Shown: positions 12,481 to 24,999, counted from the stretch's first letter. The stretch: DNA of 64,000 bases from Stenopsyche tienmushanensis (GCA_008973525.1 WACJ01000043.1:372001-436000); one strand, 5' to 3'. The notes: generated from the sequence alone by a model not told the origin. Program-made: numbers and translations.

Positions 12481-14154
12481 CTGAAAATATTTCATTTAAA
12501 TGCTCAAACCAAGGTCTTGCCATTACTAATTTTAATTGATAATTGGAAATGAACGATATTTTCGAACACTTTCGAACGAAAGCTCACATGTCGGTTATTT
12601 AAATTACGAAAGACATCTGAATGGTTCCTAGAGGGTAAGAAAACAGATCGAATCTCAGTGCAGATGAATAAATGTTGCAATGTCGTTCGTGAAAGATTTA
12701 TACAACACAAGAAGGATCTTTTGAGCTTCGCTCGTCTTCTCTTCCCAGACAACGAATTCCGTTTGTATACTTTCGCACAATAAATTACAATATTTCCCGT
12801 GAGTACAATGGGAAGGAAATATTGCCAAGGAAATGTCAGAAGAAAGTCTCACTGCAAATACTGAAGACCATGCCGTGGAATTCAGGCCTTTCCGGGAGTC
12901 GGGGAAGGCGGGTTATTCGTAAGAAATTACCGACACCCCCTTTCAAATACGATTTTAATTTATTCCCATACAAATTGTTTCGGTAGCATTGCATACTAGA
13001 CATTGGACTTCTTTTTGTGCATATTTTCGCTTCAAAGAAAAATACTTGTTAAAGTTTTTACGTCTTCTTAGTTTGAGCTTTTGTCGGAATAATTCTGTTG
13101 TTCCCCTTCCTACACAACTAACCGATGTTTCAAAGAAAAACTGTTATGCGAAATATCCGATTCTAAAGGCTATGCGAAAACTTTTTCCTGTGTACCCTTA
13201 AGCAGCTTATAATGTTTTCCCTATAAACAAGAAAACTTGCTTCTTCCTCCTCGCGAAAAAATCTCACGATAGAGCTGTATGTAAAAGCAACAAGAACTTT
13301 GGTTCTTAGAGCTTAAAAACTCAAATAACCCATCGATGCTTCTTCATGACAATTCTCTAACAATACAAGTATACATCAATCATCATCAATTTAAGGCTTT
13401 AAAATCTTAATAAATCATCGTCTTATAAAATATCATTTAAAAAGTGAACTAATTAACAATTAAATGCTCTACGATCTATGATAAGAGTAGATTGGATAAG
13501 ATCGACAAGATAACATCACATAAAGTCTTCTCCTTTTTAAGTTTCACAATAAAAAAAGATCCTATATTTACTACACATTGAAGTTAAATGGAAAACCACC
13601 ATACGAATCATCTTTTTCGTAAGTATATCTCCTATGTTTTTGCTTGTTTTAAAGTGTATTCAAATTCTTCTCCGAAAGGAGTTCAATCTCCCAGGTCTGT
13701 GTGTGGTTGGTAATCCCTGGTGCGACGGTGCTGATGTTCAAAACCCCATGGTCCGATGGTGGAAAACTTAAAGGAAAGCAGCGGCTTAAGGGAAATCCGC
13801 GAATTTCCTGCATTCCAACCGTAAACAATGCGCCCAAATAACAATAAATCTTCCTTTTAGCCGGTTCGCGGCCCAACGCCGGCCGCGGCCCTCTAATTGA
13901 AATTTATGACCCCCCCCCTTCCCCCGAAGCGAAAAACCTATTGATGAATTCTTCCGGACTCATCTCTCAACTGGGGCTTCTTTGCCGAAGAATTTCTGCA
14001 AGCGAAAGCGTAACAAATTATCCTCGTCAAAAGCATTGTTATCGTTTCTTATATCGTGGCCTGTCAGAATTTATGACTAGAGAATGCATGGAGTGCAATA
14101 CAAATCAATCATAATGAAGCAAGAACAACTCTTGTGATGACTGTTCAATGATGA
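12481..14154. other. Gene-free intronic stretch
   Basis: Mixed DNA with a GC-rich patch at about 13860-13930 (GGCCGCGGCCC, then a run of C). The small ORFs on both strands lack domain motifs. No repeat shared with the rest of the window was seen. Confidence 0.35.
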
Positions 14155-14236
14155 AGTATAGTAGTGGGAATGAGAAGAGCCACGTATATCGATGTGCAAA
14201 TGATGACATTCTTCACCACGGAAGTCTTAAGTCTTC
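14155..14236 (+). repeat. Repeat family R2, partial copy
   Basis: AGTATAGTAGTGGGAATGAG, GAGCCACGTAT and GACATTCTTCACCACGGAAG match the start of the longer copy at 35989-36370 in the same orientation. The rest of the family is absent here. Confidence 0.55.
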
Positions 14237-15689
14237 AATTTTCTCTTCTCCTCGTCAGCCTATAACTTTGTGAATTTGGTTTATATCGACTTGAAATTTA
14301 CTGATGGTGTCCTTAAACATTGATACAATCGACCCTCTTATAACGGCGGGATAGGGACCAGAGTACAAGATCACTAAGAAGGCGCACTTATAAAGCGCAT
14401 ATAAAAAGTTAGATTTAACATATAGGAAAAATATTTATGGACTGTAGCGCTTTCTTTGCTAAATGTTGATGGCTATTGTTGCAGATATATATAGGTCAAT
14501 GGGCACATCTGGGACATATTACATGAAAAAACATATATATATATATAATTTTATTTTCAATTTTATAATAATCATAGCTGATTTGCGCTTAAATTAATAT
14601 AACACTAAATTTTTTAACAAAAATACTATCTTATCTTGCATGCGTACAAACGTGATAATAATTTTATCATCATAATAACATAGATGTCACTCCTTATACT
14701 ATTAGTGACATTCTTCATTTTTATTATATTGTTCATAAGCGATCGATAGTTTAAAAAATACATTCGCAAATAAATGCATTTTATTACGGACCGAGCATTG
14801 TTTGCGTATAAGCAAGATCGCATTTATAAGACGTTTAACCTTTAAAGATACGCTCACAAACGGCAAACAATTTAATCCCAATGAGATGTTTAAGACGAGG
14901 ATCCGATTTTTATTCGCCGGCAAAGACTTTATAGTACCACTCGGGACGTCCTCCGGTATTTTATGTAAGAATAAGCAAACGTATTAAACGCGATTTAGTG
15001 CAAAGACCCTCGCGAAAACAAAAAAGACCAAAGGGAGGATATCTCGACGAATCCTTCTTAATTCAGTAATTTAGCTCAAAGCACTTTGTATAACATAAGA
15101 TTTTGAATTATTCCTCTTTTTCTTCGGCATGCAGTCCGGATTTACCACGACTTAATACGTGGCATTATAACACTAAAGTATAAATCTCAAACGATTTGCT
15201 TTGAATGCTTTTATCGCATTTTTTCGAGGCGAGATAGTGCTTTCTTTTTGCGTCCTTGCTTTGCAATTGTTTAAATGAAAAATTGCCGTTTTTACGTGTG
15301 CTTTTTGAGTCTTTTGCTATTTTTTTATAGTTTGTATTCAGTGCGAAAGAAATGGAGTTTACTCGGTATGCGGTCGTAATAATTCGTTCATCTACTTCAC
15401 TGAGCAATCTTTTGTTTTTGTTCGTAAGCGTTTTGTTTTTCTCTTGATGGGGGAAAAATGAAGGAAAACAAGCATAAAACCATTACAGTCGGAGGGGTGG
15501 GTGAGGGTAGAATCCAATGCCATAAAACCTAATTATTAAATTTATATGCTGTTGCTTTTAAATACAAAAAGAACATGCTATGCGAACATGCCCCAAAGAA
15601 AGAGATTGGTTAACTTTTCTCTCGATTAATTTATTACATTAACATTAGGGGGACCAGAAAATAATCGAAAATATGACTTGCTCTTCTAA
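14237..15689. other. Gene-free intronic stretch
   Basis: CGACCCTCTTATAACGGCGG at 14330-14349 resembles the tip of a DNA transposon, but no partner end was found. Three overlapping short ORFs at 14626-14987 on both strands look like chance. Confidence 0.3.
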
Positions 15690-15880
15690 AATCAGTTAGT
15701 ATCGAGACACGGTTCAGGAAACACACATTTTTTATTGTCATTATAAAGCAAGAGTTTATTGTTTTTGAATTGAAATATTTTTCAATTTTTTTTTTATAAA
15801 TAATATCAAAACCAACAATCGATTAATAATATTGGCATCATTGCATGCTGCTTTTATTGGATCTGAAAAAAAAATGCAAA
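15690..15880 (+). repeat. Repeat family R9 copy
   Basis: TATCGAGACACGGTTCAGGAA and the following 150 bp match, in inverse, 54240-54409. Similarity is strong at this end and weak farther on. The type is unknown. Just upstream, TTAGGGGGACCAGAAAATAA (15646-15665) resembles a mariner tip, without a found partner. Confidence 0.5.
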
Positions 15881-16334
15881 AATAGCAAAAAATGTTACAT
15901 TACTAAAATAGAACGCTCCATAAACTAACACAAATGGTGCTTAAGATTCAGAAGAGTTTAAATAAATTAAATAAAAAAATAATTTGGATTACCCATGAAT
16001 TGTCGCTAATCGCATAAGGACATCAACGACCAATCTGCATATCTTCCTTTGTATCTGTGTACAAGTATGACTTGCAATAAGAAATTATTGCTGTACAATA
16101 GTCCTAAGCAAAAAAAAATGACTTCATTTGAGTCAAACATCTGTTTCTACCCTTAAATCCTAGTCAAAAAAATCAAAGATCAATTCCAATGATCACCGGA
16201 AAAATCATTTTGAATTGCTTGAACTTGTATAATAATCTTCAATAAAATATGGGTCATAAATTATATCAGTTTTAATCAATTTTGGGCTTCTTTATCCCTA
16301 AAGGAGTACTATCCCAGGGCTTGAGACCCCTATT

Positions 16335-16666
16335 CCACTATTCAGAAAGAGCACTCTTGTACATTGAGCTCAAAGACAGACAGAGACAGAGAGAGAACGT
16401 AGCGCAGTTCAAGAGACAGAGACGGAAAGCTTCCCTGCATAAATTGCATGATTGTATAGATTGTTAACCCAAATTTATCAACTAATAATTTAATTGTTTA
16501 TGCAAAGAAATGACCGAATATTTTGTGCTATCAACAGTGTTTATTTACAATTGACTCTGCCTCGAATTGAAGATTGTCTTACGCTGATAGGAGCTGACAG
16601 AAAGCAATCAATTATGGCATCCACGACTTCATCGATTTTAAATTTTCTCACTCCTCAAAAGGTTAA
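16335..16666 (-). mobile_element. TTAA element family R4, inverted copy, one end lost
   Basis: Relative to the 540-bp copy at 54517-55056 this one is inverted. Shared blocks are AGAGCACTCTTGTACATTGA, CAGACAGAGA, GCGCAGTTC, TGATTGTATAGAT, AAATGACCGAATATT, TGCTATCAAC, GACAATCTTCAATT, TCAGCTCCTATCAGC, and the end CTCCTCAAAAGGTTAA at 16651-16666. The 16282-side end is not clear. Two ATG ORFs across it (16282-16467, 16494-16721) are by-products. Confidence 0.65.
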
Positions 16667-18349
16667 GCAATATGAGATCGAATCTAGATGTCATGGACAT
16701 GTACAACAAAGCTTCATCTGAATCTAGTATCTTTAAAAAACTGATAATGTAGCATGGATACTGATATAAAGAGTCTCTATAACTGAATCAAATGTGAGAC
16801 CGAGTGGCAGCAGATGCGTCGGAAGAGACATAATGACTGCACAATTACAGGGAGGATTCTCAGAGCAGGCAGATATGATGAATCGCGTTGTCATTGATCG
16901 GGTCTTTCTTATTGGGATATCCATCAAAGGATACATACGTATATTTATGAATAATGCATCAGTTCGTGCGGCACTCACATGTAATTTTAAGTTAAGCTAA
17001 TATTTTGTTTTTCAAACAACATTGTATTTTATATTTTAAGCATAATATAACATATCTCAATGTTGTTTTTTTGTTAGGGAAATGTTTTGCGCAGAATAAA
17101 AGAATATATTCCATTTTGTTAGCTCTGTACTTTCTAAAACGACATCATGTAAATTGGATATATTTTATTTGCAAATTTCAATACATCACCGTTCGGCTTC
17201 TTCAAAGGGCTCCAACGTGTCGGAAAGTTTACCTTTCGTGGGAATAGCGAAAGAGTCAAATGTAAAAGGGGGGGGCATATTAAAATATTTCTTAGGCCTA
17301 TTCTCACCGTTCCTATTTTGGTAGTACTTTATTTAATTCACAACAATATTCCTTGAGGATACAAAGCCTTTGAATAAGATAACTCCGATGCCGCTTCGTT
17401 TATTCACCGGCACCCCTTTTCCGAGTGAGAATTTCTCCAAAGGAGGTTTTTGTCGATTCACCTATAAGGTAATTTATCCCAAAGTTATTTGAAAGCACTG
17501 TAAGGCTTTGATGTTTGCAGTGTCCTTCTTCTCACTCGTTCTCCGGCGCGATGGACGGAGGGCTCGAAGAAACCACCCTTCGTTCTTCGCCCGGAAATTG
17601 TCACATCAGCTGGGAGCCCATCCCTATCAATGCCCGTCTTTCACGGTCTCCTTATCATGGCCACTTTGAGTCAAATTGAAAGGCAATCGGAAGAAAATAT
17701 CTCGAGACATGGAACATTTTTTTGCGCTTTAGTTTCATCCAGAGGGAAGAAAGCGATCTTCGGTTAACATGGACGGACGTCGACTTCGACGGTTCATAAA
17801 TATTGAAATTTTATTAAAAACTGTCGAGGGTATTGTTCGTGAGAGCCATTACGACCGAGCCTATAGTGATTGTCACGCGAAAAACTAATTGGTATTCCTG
17901 CTTCATTTGGAATTTAAAAGCCTTCTAATTGCGATGGATATAGACTCTGTCGGAGTGACAGCCGTTTGGCAATCGAATCCATGGTTACTACCACAGAAAT
18001 CGAGAACCATCCAAAATATGAACAATTTTATACAGTTTACAGAATAAATATAAATTGGATTAAAATCACTTATTCGACATAATTGAGTATCAAATGATAT
18101 CTGGCTTATTGGAAGATTTTTGCGCATATTGACAGAAATTTAGATTGTAACATTCTTAATTTTGTCTCATAAAATATTTGTTAAAAAATAAAATTGATCG
18201 TAACTAAGTTTTCATACTAAAACTACCGACCCATAGAGTGTTAATAAATTCGTTGAATTCATACTATTTGAAAGCACGTTTAGCATTATATTAATGGAAT
18301 GTATTTGTATAAATTAATTTAATTTTAAAAAAATGCAAAATTATCGATA

Positions 18350-18375
18350 TTTAATCGACAATTAAGACCCATACG
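18350..18375. repeat. First copy of a 25-bp motif duplicated 168 bp apart
   Basis: TTTAATCGACAATTAAGACCC followed by n-n-ACGG occurs here and again at 18518-18544. The core AATCGACAATTAAG holds homeodomain-like ATTA words. It could be a duplicated binding site in an enhancer, or a degraded repeat. Confidence 0.55.
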
Positions 18376-18517
18376 GAATTAATTCAACAACTCTTCAAAG
18401 CCATTTAATTTGAATCGTATGTTGATGATAGCATTCGACGTATGGCCATATAAGCAGTTGATAAAATGATATCGCTTTAAAATTGCATTTAGGATCAAAA
18501 TCGCCCTAATGATAGTT

Positions 18518-18544
18518 TTTAATCGACAATTAAGACCCGGACGG
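18518..18544. repeat. Second copy of the duplicated 25-bp motif
   Basis: Same TTTTAATCGACAATTAAG core and GACCCGGACGGG tail as the 18350 copy. The flanking sequence on either side is different, so only the short motif is shared. Confidence 0.55.
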
Positions 18545-19671
18545 GTTTAAATCACTCGCCGCTCAGAATTTATAGCCAATCATTACATCCACATGATTCT
18601 CATCTCGTTTTTTCCGTTATTGAAATACCCATTTCGCAGCCCGGAATAAAATATTCTCCCCCGACAGGGCCGGTTCGCATTCCATCAATTGGCAACTTGG
18701 GAGCTTATACGTTGATTAATGCGGACGGATTGTGTACGCAGACCAGGGCTGGATCACGTAGATGCGCCAAATGATCAATCATGTTTTTGGTATGTTTTTG
18801 TTTTGGGTGTAGGCCCTGTGTTTTTCACCCTGTCGGCCCATCTGTTTCGGCATGTAAATAAAAAAAGAGATACGGGGGTGCGTAAATGGCGGCTGTCCAA
18901 ATTTATTGCGTTGAAAAGTTAATTTGAACGTTAATACCGGATAGGCTTTTCAGATATCCCTACGCGAAACGTCGGATGGTATAAAATCAACTGATAAAAG
19001 AGCCCTCCGAACCTTTTTTTGTATAAATAGAATTACTTACAAAAATACAATATTGATCATGTGTATGCAAATATTTGCGAGTTTGCGTATTAACCCTTAT
19101 TTTTGTGTGTCGCTGGAACATCATTTATATACATATTCTATTCAATTCAATGTACAATACTTCACAAACTATAAGCTCTATACTATATTTCTTTATTCAT
19201 AATCATGTAACATCTTTTTAATAGTAAAGAAGGTATCATTATATAATTTAAATCAGGAAAATTACAGTCTACCAAGCTTTCAACGTTGCGGACATTAATA
19301 ACAGTTTTTGAAACCTGAATAATTAGCATTATATTAAAATCTACAAAGCTGCATTTTTATCTACAAATAGTTTAGGTTAAACATTGTTAAATAAACGTCG
19401 TCTACTTTCGATTCAGGGTGGCTAGGGCTTCGGTAGACGAAGCTAAAATTGTAGCGCAGGAACTTAATGAAAATAGTGCAACTTTCAAAAGAGTGCAATA
19501 TTAAGTATATATAATATTTTTATATGCAGTAACAACACAGTTTTAATCTTGTTGTTATGAAATATTTATTTAGAGATCTCAAAAAATGTTATAAATGTTA
19601 ACATCTTGGTTAATCATGTTTTTTGGGCATTTTGTTCAGCCACAGTAATTTTTTCATGTAGGGATTATAGA

Positions 19672-20866
19672 CACTTGAAACTTTTTTTTGTGCGGTAGTA
19701 GGGATTTGTGGGTTGGATGCGTTCCACGAAAAATCGCACAAAAATAAATTGCACAAAAAAAAGTGAAGATGCGCTGCATAACTTTGAAACAGCTATATAA
19801 AATATATCAAAAATCGCATAAAAAAAGTTAATCAAAAAATAATAAGACAATTAAAAAATAACATTTAAAGGACATCTTGCATCATTGATAAAATTTTAAG
19901 GATGTCTGACATCTGGCATCTCAAATGTCAGTCATCCACTAGAGCAGCGGTTCTTAAACAGGTGTCCGCAAAAATATAAAAAAAAAAACATTTACCTACA
20001 TTTGAACAAGATATTTTCTAGGTATTGTTTATAAAAAACATTATAAAAAGATCTATTTTGACCAAGAAATATTTTTTTGTTTGAAAAAGTAAGTCACAAG
20101 AGTTGGAATGGGTTCCACAAAAAAAATGTTCAAGAGGGGGTCCGCGAAAAAAAATTGCTCAAGAGGGGGTCCGCGAAAGAAATTTTGCTCAAGAGGGGGT
20201 TCGTGGACTACATAAGTTTAAGAAACGCTGCACTAGAGAAATACTAATTATTTGAATTACAAACTATCATCGCTGTATGATAATTTTCATTGCGATTTTC
20301 GATATAACTCAAAATCGCTCTCTTTTTCGGAAGAAACAGTATACCCAATGTCAATTTCATCATTGTTTTGTGTAGATTTTATCTTTCCAACAATATAATT
20401 CATAATTAGAGAAGATGTCACTTTAATCCCTAACTCGAAAACTAAAAAAGAAAAAAAAATCACAAATTGGCACAAAAAGTCATTTTTTGGCCTTGTCAGT
20501 TTTAATTTATTTTAAAATAGTTAAAAAATAAATATTAACATAAATCTGATAGAAATAATAGTGGGAAGTATATATGTATATATATAGAAAAGATTCGTAC
20601 CCAGTTTAAAGTAAATTAATCAATTAAAACTTGAGATTTGATGTCAACTGTGTTGAAAAAAGTAGTTTCGAAAAAAACGCGTTAAAAGATTTCATTATGG
20701 TAGGACCGGCCTAGTTGCTGCGTCACTAAAAAAGCTATAACTCCGTAAGTAGTTGGAATTTTGGAAATGGTTTTGGAGAATATATTTTTAAAAGTCAAAA
20801 CCAAAAAAAAAATTTGCTTTTAAAAAACCGCATAACTTTGACATCGCACAAAAAGAGGCTTGAGCA
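19672..20866 (-). mobile_element. pogo/Tigger-like element R5, interrupted by a hAT MITE
   Basis: The ends are inverted: CACTTGAAACTTTTTTTTGTGCGG at the left and CGCACAAAAAGAGGCTTGAGCA, then TA, at the right. The element is inverted relative to 49545-50184, sharing terminal repeats, ATGCGGTTTTTT subterminal words and a coding relic. In the minus strand around 20290-20410 it reads NDEIDIGYTVSSEK and SDFELYRK, which fits the acidic C-terminal part of a Tigger-type (DDE, CENP-B-like) transposase. A 294-bp hAT insertion plus target duplication interrupts it at 19937-20238. The rest of the transposase is missing, so it is a deleted copy. Confidence 0.65.
19937..20238. mobile_element. Nested hAT-type MITE with intact 8-bp target duplication
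   Basis: CACTAGAG at 19937-19944 is repeated at 20231-20238, flanking a 286-bp element (19945-20230). Its terminal inverted repeats are CAGCGGTTCTTAAAC and, inverted, CAGCGTTTCTTAAAC (14 of 15 match). An 8-bp duplication and CAG-starting ends are hAT hallmarks. Inside, 20128-20215 holds three about 30-bp units with CAAGAGGGGGTCCGCGAAA. There is no coding capacity. A related single end lies at 25305-25360. Confidence 0.9.
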
Positions 20867-20904
20867 TACGTACATATATGTCAAATCGGGAGATTGTGCG
20901 AGCC

Positions 20905-20990
20905 ACGGAATAAGGCACGTCCCCAGACAAAGGAATCCATTGGTGTCAGATCTGGAGATAGTGCGCCAATGTGGGAAACGTAGTAAAAAT
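20905..20990. repeat. Fragment related to foldback element R1
   Basis: CACGTCCCCAGACAA, CATTGGTGTCAGATCTGGAG and GGGAAACGTAGTAAAA match, in changed order, words found at 5515-5660. It directly follows the Tigger-like element, so it may be an independent insertion or a rearranged remnant. Confidence 0.45.
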
Positions 20991-21402
20991 GTTTTGTTGC
21001 CAAATGCCAAAAACCTTGTATATTTTCTCAAACATCTTCAACCTTTTTTTTCATATATTTTAAAATACAAAATTTACTATCTACACTTCAAGAAAACTTA
21101 AGATATTATGGTTTTTTCAAAACCAAAAAAATATATTTTCATCAAAAATTACCCACCTATAAAAAATACAATCGTGGTCATATGTTAACTTCTAATATCA
21201 TTTTATTTTTTTACTAAAAATAAAAATATTTAGAACAGGTTTTCCTTTGTAATTTAATGAATTATTGATTTTCTTTTAGTCTTCGCTCTGATGTCATCTC
21301 TCAGACGTTTCAAGGAGACAATGTACTTTTGCTGATTGATTTGTAGAATTCACATCTTGTATAGTGCGAGCAGATCAAATAAAGCAATACTTATTGGGAA
21401 TC

Positions 21403-21561
21403 TTAGCACCTGTCTGGGTACTTGGAGTCGTCGAGGGCGATGCATGCAATCTTGTAAGTGTGCGTATCGCCGACGGCGGCGCCACCGTCTACGTCCTCTC
21501 GCTTGAAGAGAGCGCCATGGAGCGAGCAGCGCTTTAAAAATCGCCTGACAATCAGCCCCAT
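21403..21561 (-). CDS. Candidate small coding island, 52 residues, unidentified
   Basis: In AT-rich surroundings this segment is clearly GC-rich. The minus strand is open from ATG at 21561 to TAA at 21403-21405: 52 residues including FKREDVDGGAAVGDTHTYK and ALDDSKYPDRC, with about three quarters of the third codon positions G or C. Its composition (Asp, Lys, Tyr, Ala, Gly) is protein-like. A possible acceptor (TGATTGTCAG) lies just inside the ATG, and a weak GTGCTA donor near the stop, so it might be an internal exon of a nested antisense gene. However, the plus strand is also open here (21343 to the TAA at 21534-21536, containing RIADGGATVYVLSLEESAM), because the two frames mirror each other. 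I cannot say which, if either, is translated. I recognise no family. Confidence 0.35.
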   Translation of the reverse strand: MGLIVRRFLKRCSLHGALFKREDVDGGAAVGDTHTYKIACIALDDSKYPDRC

Positions 21562-24500
21562 TCGCCTTTTATTCGTAATTAATTACAACTTTTAATTATC
21601 GCCGTTTCGAAATCAAAATTTAATTTTCTGCCATCTTCACATTTCCCCATTGCGTACGCACAATATGAACTCTAAGGAAAATGAATTTTCTTTGTTTTTT
21701 CGCTCCTCAAAACTCCGATGGAATTGTCGCCTACCATTTATAAATTTTCCGACGTGAATTCAATTCTTCTCGCGTCGTTTTCCGAAAATTTAATGAAACG
21801 TCCAAACAAATATATTTCCGCTTATTGTGTGTCGCCGACAATTTCCAGCGATTAAACGATCCCGATATAGAAATTCTATACAGCGTCGATTGAAAAATTG
21901 TTTATAAATTGTATTGAATGTCGCTTCAATGAAAATATGGTCTGACGGATTGATCGGGATTAATTAAGCTTATAATGCGCCTCACGCCTCGATAAGTTTT
22001 CAGTTTGGATTACTGTATTAGAATTTTAAATTCGTCCATTTGATCGGTAATAAACGGACGAATAAAACTGCCTGATAAATTATTCCAATATCGAATATCA
22101 GCCCTGTGTGGTCGTTACATCATGACAGCAACAAAAAAAAACCAATCATACTTAAAGCGTATCAAAATCGGCCACCATTTTGAAACGCGCAATACAGAGT
22201 CATCTATCGGCGCGGATCGAACCATCCATTTGCATCTCGAATTTAAACAATTTGCGTATCCATTGATAAAACTAATTTAAAAATTCATCCCAAATGGGAT
22301 GATATTCAATTTAAATTTATTCCGCAATGTAAGGGTTTAATTTCCTAGAAACGGAATACGGCTCGGCGATATTGTTTATGGTCGAAATTTCTTTAATTAG
22401 TTGAGAACATACCGAGGGCTGAATAATTAAATTTCAATGACCCATTTTATTTCGCCTTGTAGGAATTTAATTATGTATCTGATGCTTGAGCTTAAACGAA
22501 TAGTCAATATCCAAGATTAGATAAAATACATCACTCCAATGGCATTCATTGCAGAACATAAAATAGCATTTTTGCTAGAATATAAGAAAGATTTAACGAT
22601 TGATTGATGGTAAACCGATCATAAATAAAATGCGTTTTGATTGATAAAATCTTCTTGAATCATGTCTTACCCAAAATAACATTTTCAATCTTAAAGGATT
22701 TTGTTGCAAGTATAATACTTTAGGGTGTATCGATTGAAATTTATGGCTTTTGAGCTATAAATAATAGAATATCTGCTACTTTGTCTATTGCCATTTCAAC
22801 CCTCGAATCACACTATCAATTTGTATATACAAGTATCCATGATGCTTCAAATAATATATTCAAATATAAAAGATAAGACGATCGATTAAAAATATAAATA
22901 ATTATTTAGATAGCTCTTTATAGCGCATATTCCCATGGAATCACGAACAGATAATGCAATTAAGCTTTAAATTAGCATATCAATAGCTCAATGGCGTCAG
23001 TTTGTGAGGTAATACGCTTTTCCGTGTATTTACGAATCTATTTAATATAAAACGGGTTTTATATCCTTCAAGGAAAACGCATTTGAAGAATTGAAATGGG
23101 ATGTAGGTAAATTGCAAAAGAGCATGTTAAAGCAAATACTCCAGGCTTGTATGCTCTATTCGCCCTGTATACAGGTACGTTTGGGGTAAATAAGCGCCAC
23201 TCGCGTAAAGAGGGGAAATCAAATACAGGCCAATAACGGAAAACTGGACTTTGGAACCGATGAAAGACTTTTCCACCAGAGTGGATTCGGTCCAGCAATC
23301 CACTAAAGGAGTTGTACGAACCAAAAAAAAAAAGAGGAAGAAATAATGCGCCCGTCCGCCCGCCCTGTGCACAACCCTGACGCGAGAAAATACCCCCAAA
23401 TTTTCCGTATCATTTGATCGGAGGAAAACTTAGCGGGAAACACTGGAAAAAATAACAGTGAAAAGCTCTTTAATTTTCCGATAGCTGAGTGAGTAGCGAT
23501 AATTTCGCTTATTGTGCCATAAATGTAGATGGACTTATGATAAGCTAATAAACATGCTTACGTTATTTCTCCCCCATTGTGTCGGCATGAAAGGCGTACT
23601 TCTTCCGAATGTGAAGCCTTAATGCGACCCAATTTCTTGAACAATGGTCCCGATATATAATCAGGATTTGTTTTTAAAAGCGCCATAATACGATATCGAT
23701 TAAATCCACGACACGTTTGGACTTGGAATGCTTCAAATGCCAATATCCATACGCATTAGCCATGTATGTTTTTATAATAATAGTATACAATACAATCATA
23801 AACAAATGGAATCATTCCACAAACCTAAAGATATGATTTGGATGAAAGAGATATTTACAATAATTTGGAGCAGCGAGTGCTCTTGAAATAAAGAGGACTT
23901 GCTCGGATCATAGTTTGAATCACAGTATTTCGATTTAATTACAATGCAATGGTAGTATTTATATCCACCAAATATATATGCCATATATTTATTGATTAAA
24001 TTCATTATATTTGCAGAATTGCCCCAATATATAAATATATACATACCTTTCTGTTTGAAATAATTTTCTTATGAAACATCAACTGATCCACGTGCTATTT
24101 TAGCCTAAACATTTAATAATCAGCTCTGAATAGTTCACAGATACATCCCATACCTGAGTATGATTAAATATAAAGACTCCCAGAACCACTTGACCGAAAT
24201 TGAATTATTTTTCCCCTCTTATTTTAACAAGAGTGCTTTCGCACATGGACGTTTTAATCAATAGCTCCACCGTCAAATATCTCATGTCCACCAGCCCGTG
24301 ATAAATACAATTGCTCTGGGATTTGAGCTAAAAGTCTTGATATATGACGTTCTTGTCTCAATTGTTGGGCCAAGGTGCTATCGAAACACAATTGAAGCCT
24401 TTCTCCTCCTCCTCCGTGACTTCTTGCCCACCTTCTCCGTATTCACACACCCAACCTGAGGCGTCGGCTTTCTTTGTACCAATTGAATCATTGCGCCACG

Positions 24501-24999
24501 ATAAACCGCCCCTGGCTATGAGAGCATCGCTAAAAAACACGTGCTCGGTGGGTTTTCGTTTGGAGATTCCTTATCTGATGGCTGCGAGGAGACGCGGGTC
24601 CACAAACTGGTCCCGACCTCAGACCCATGCCCCGGGATAAAAACGGCTGCTAATTTGAGATACACGATTGTTGACTTATTCGTTTTGTGTCATTGTCGTA
24701 TTCCATTAAGTAACATGTGATGGAATCCACTACTGAGAGCTTTCTATTACGTCGACTCGAGCCATTGTTCTATCGGAGATTAGAAAAGCTTTCTTCTTGT
24801 TGACGATGAAAATTATCATTCATGACCATGCGTTTTTTTTTATTTAGGCAATCTTTCATATTAATCCTTCTCAACATTGAAAGAAACATCTTATTGTATT
24901 AAATAAACGTCTTAATAATACTATATTTAATACAAAACAACCAAATAACACACACATTTAAAACACAAATAATAAAAAAATATATGATACTTTCATCAA
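21562..24999. other. Gene-free intronic stretch, possible conserved regulatory DNA
   Basis: From 21562 to about 22480 the sequence is rich in ATTAATTA/TAATTAC and TCGATTG words on a moderate-GC background, unlike transposon debris. It is a good place to look for enhancers. 23060-23420 and 24340-24640 are GC-richer. The 98-codon ORF at 24344 and its antisense partner have no domain. Confidence 0.35.

Larger units (their letters stand above)
16667..19671. other. Gene-free intronic stretch with a GC-richer block and a repeated motif
   Basis: A GC-richer block lies at about 17380-17900, with a 42-codon ATG ORF (MDGGLEETTLRSS...) at about 17551. It follows TTTGATGTTTGCAG and is weakly protein-like. 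Near 18350 and 18518 a motif is duplicated (separate entry). The block at 18530-18950 is again GC-richer. No transposon was recognised here. Confidence 0.4.

Noticed and set aside
14330..14349. CGACCCTCTTATAACGGCGG as a transposon end
   Set aside because: No inverted partner within several kilobases, so the element cannot be delimited.
16282..16721. Two ORFs (61 and 75 codons) in tandem
   Set aside because: They run across the R4 repeat, whose other copies do not keep these frames.
24344..24640. 98-codon ORF with serine/proline-rich start
   Set aside because: No splice sites or motif; the antisense frame is open as well, as expected from local GC.
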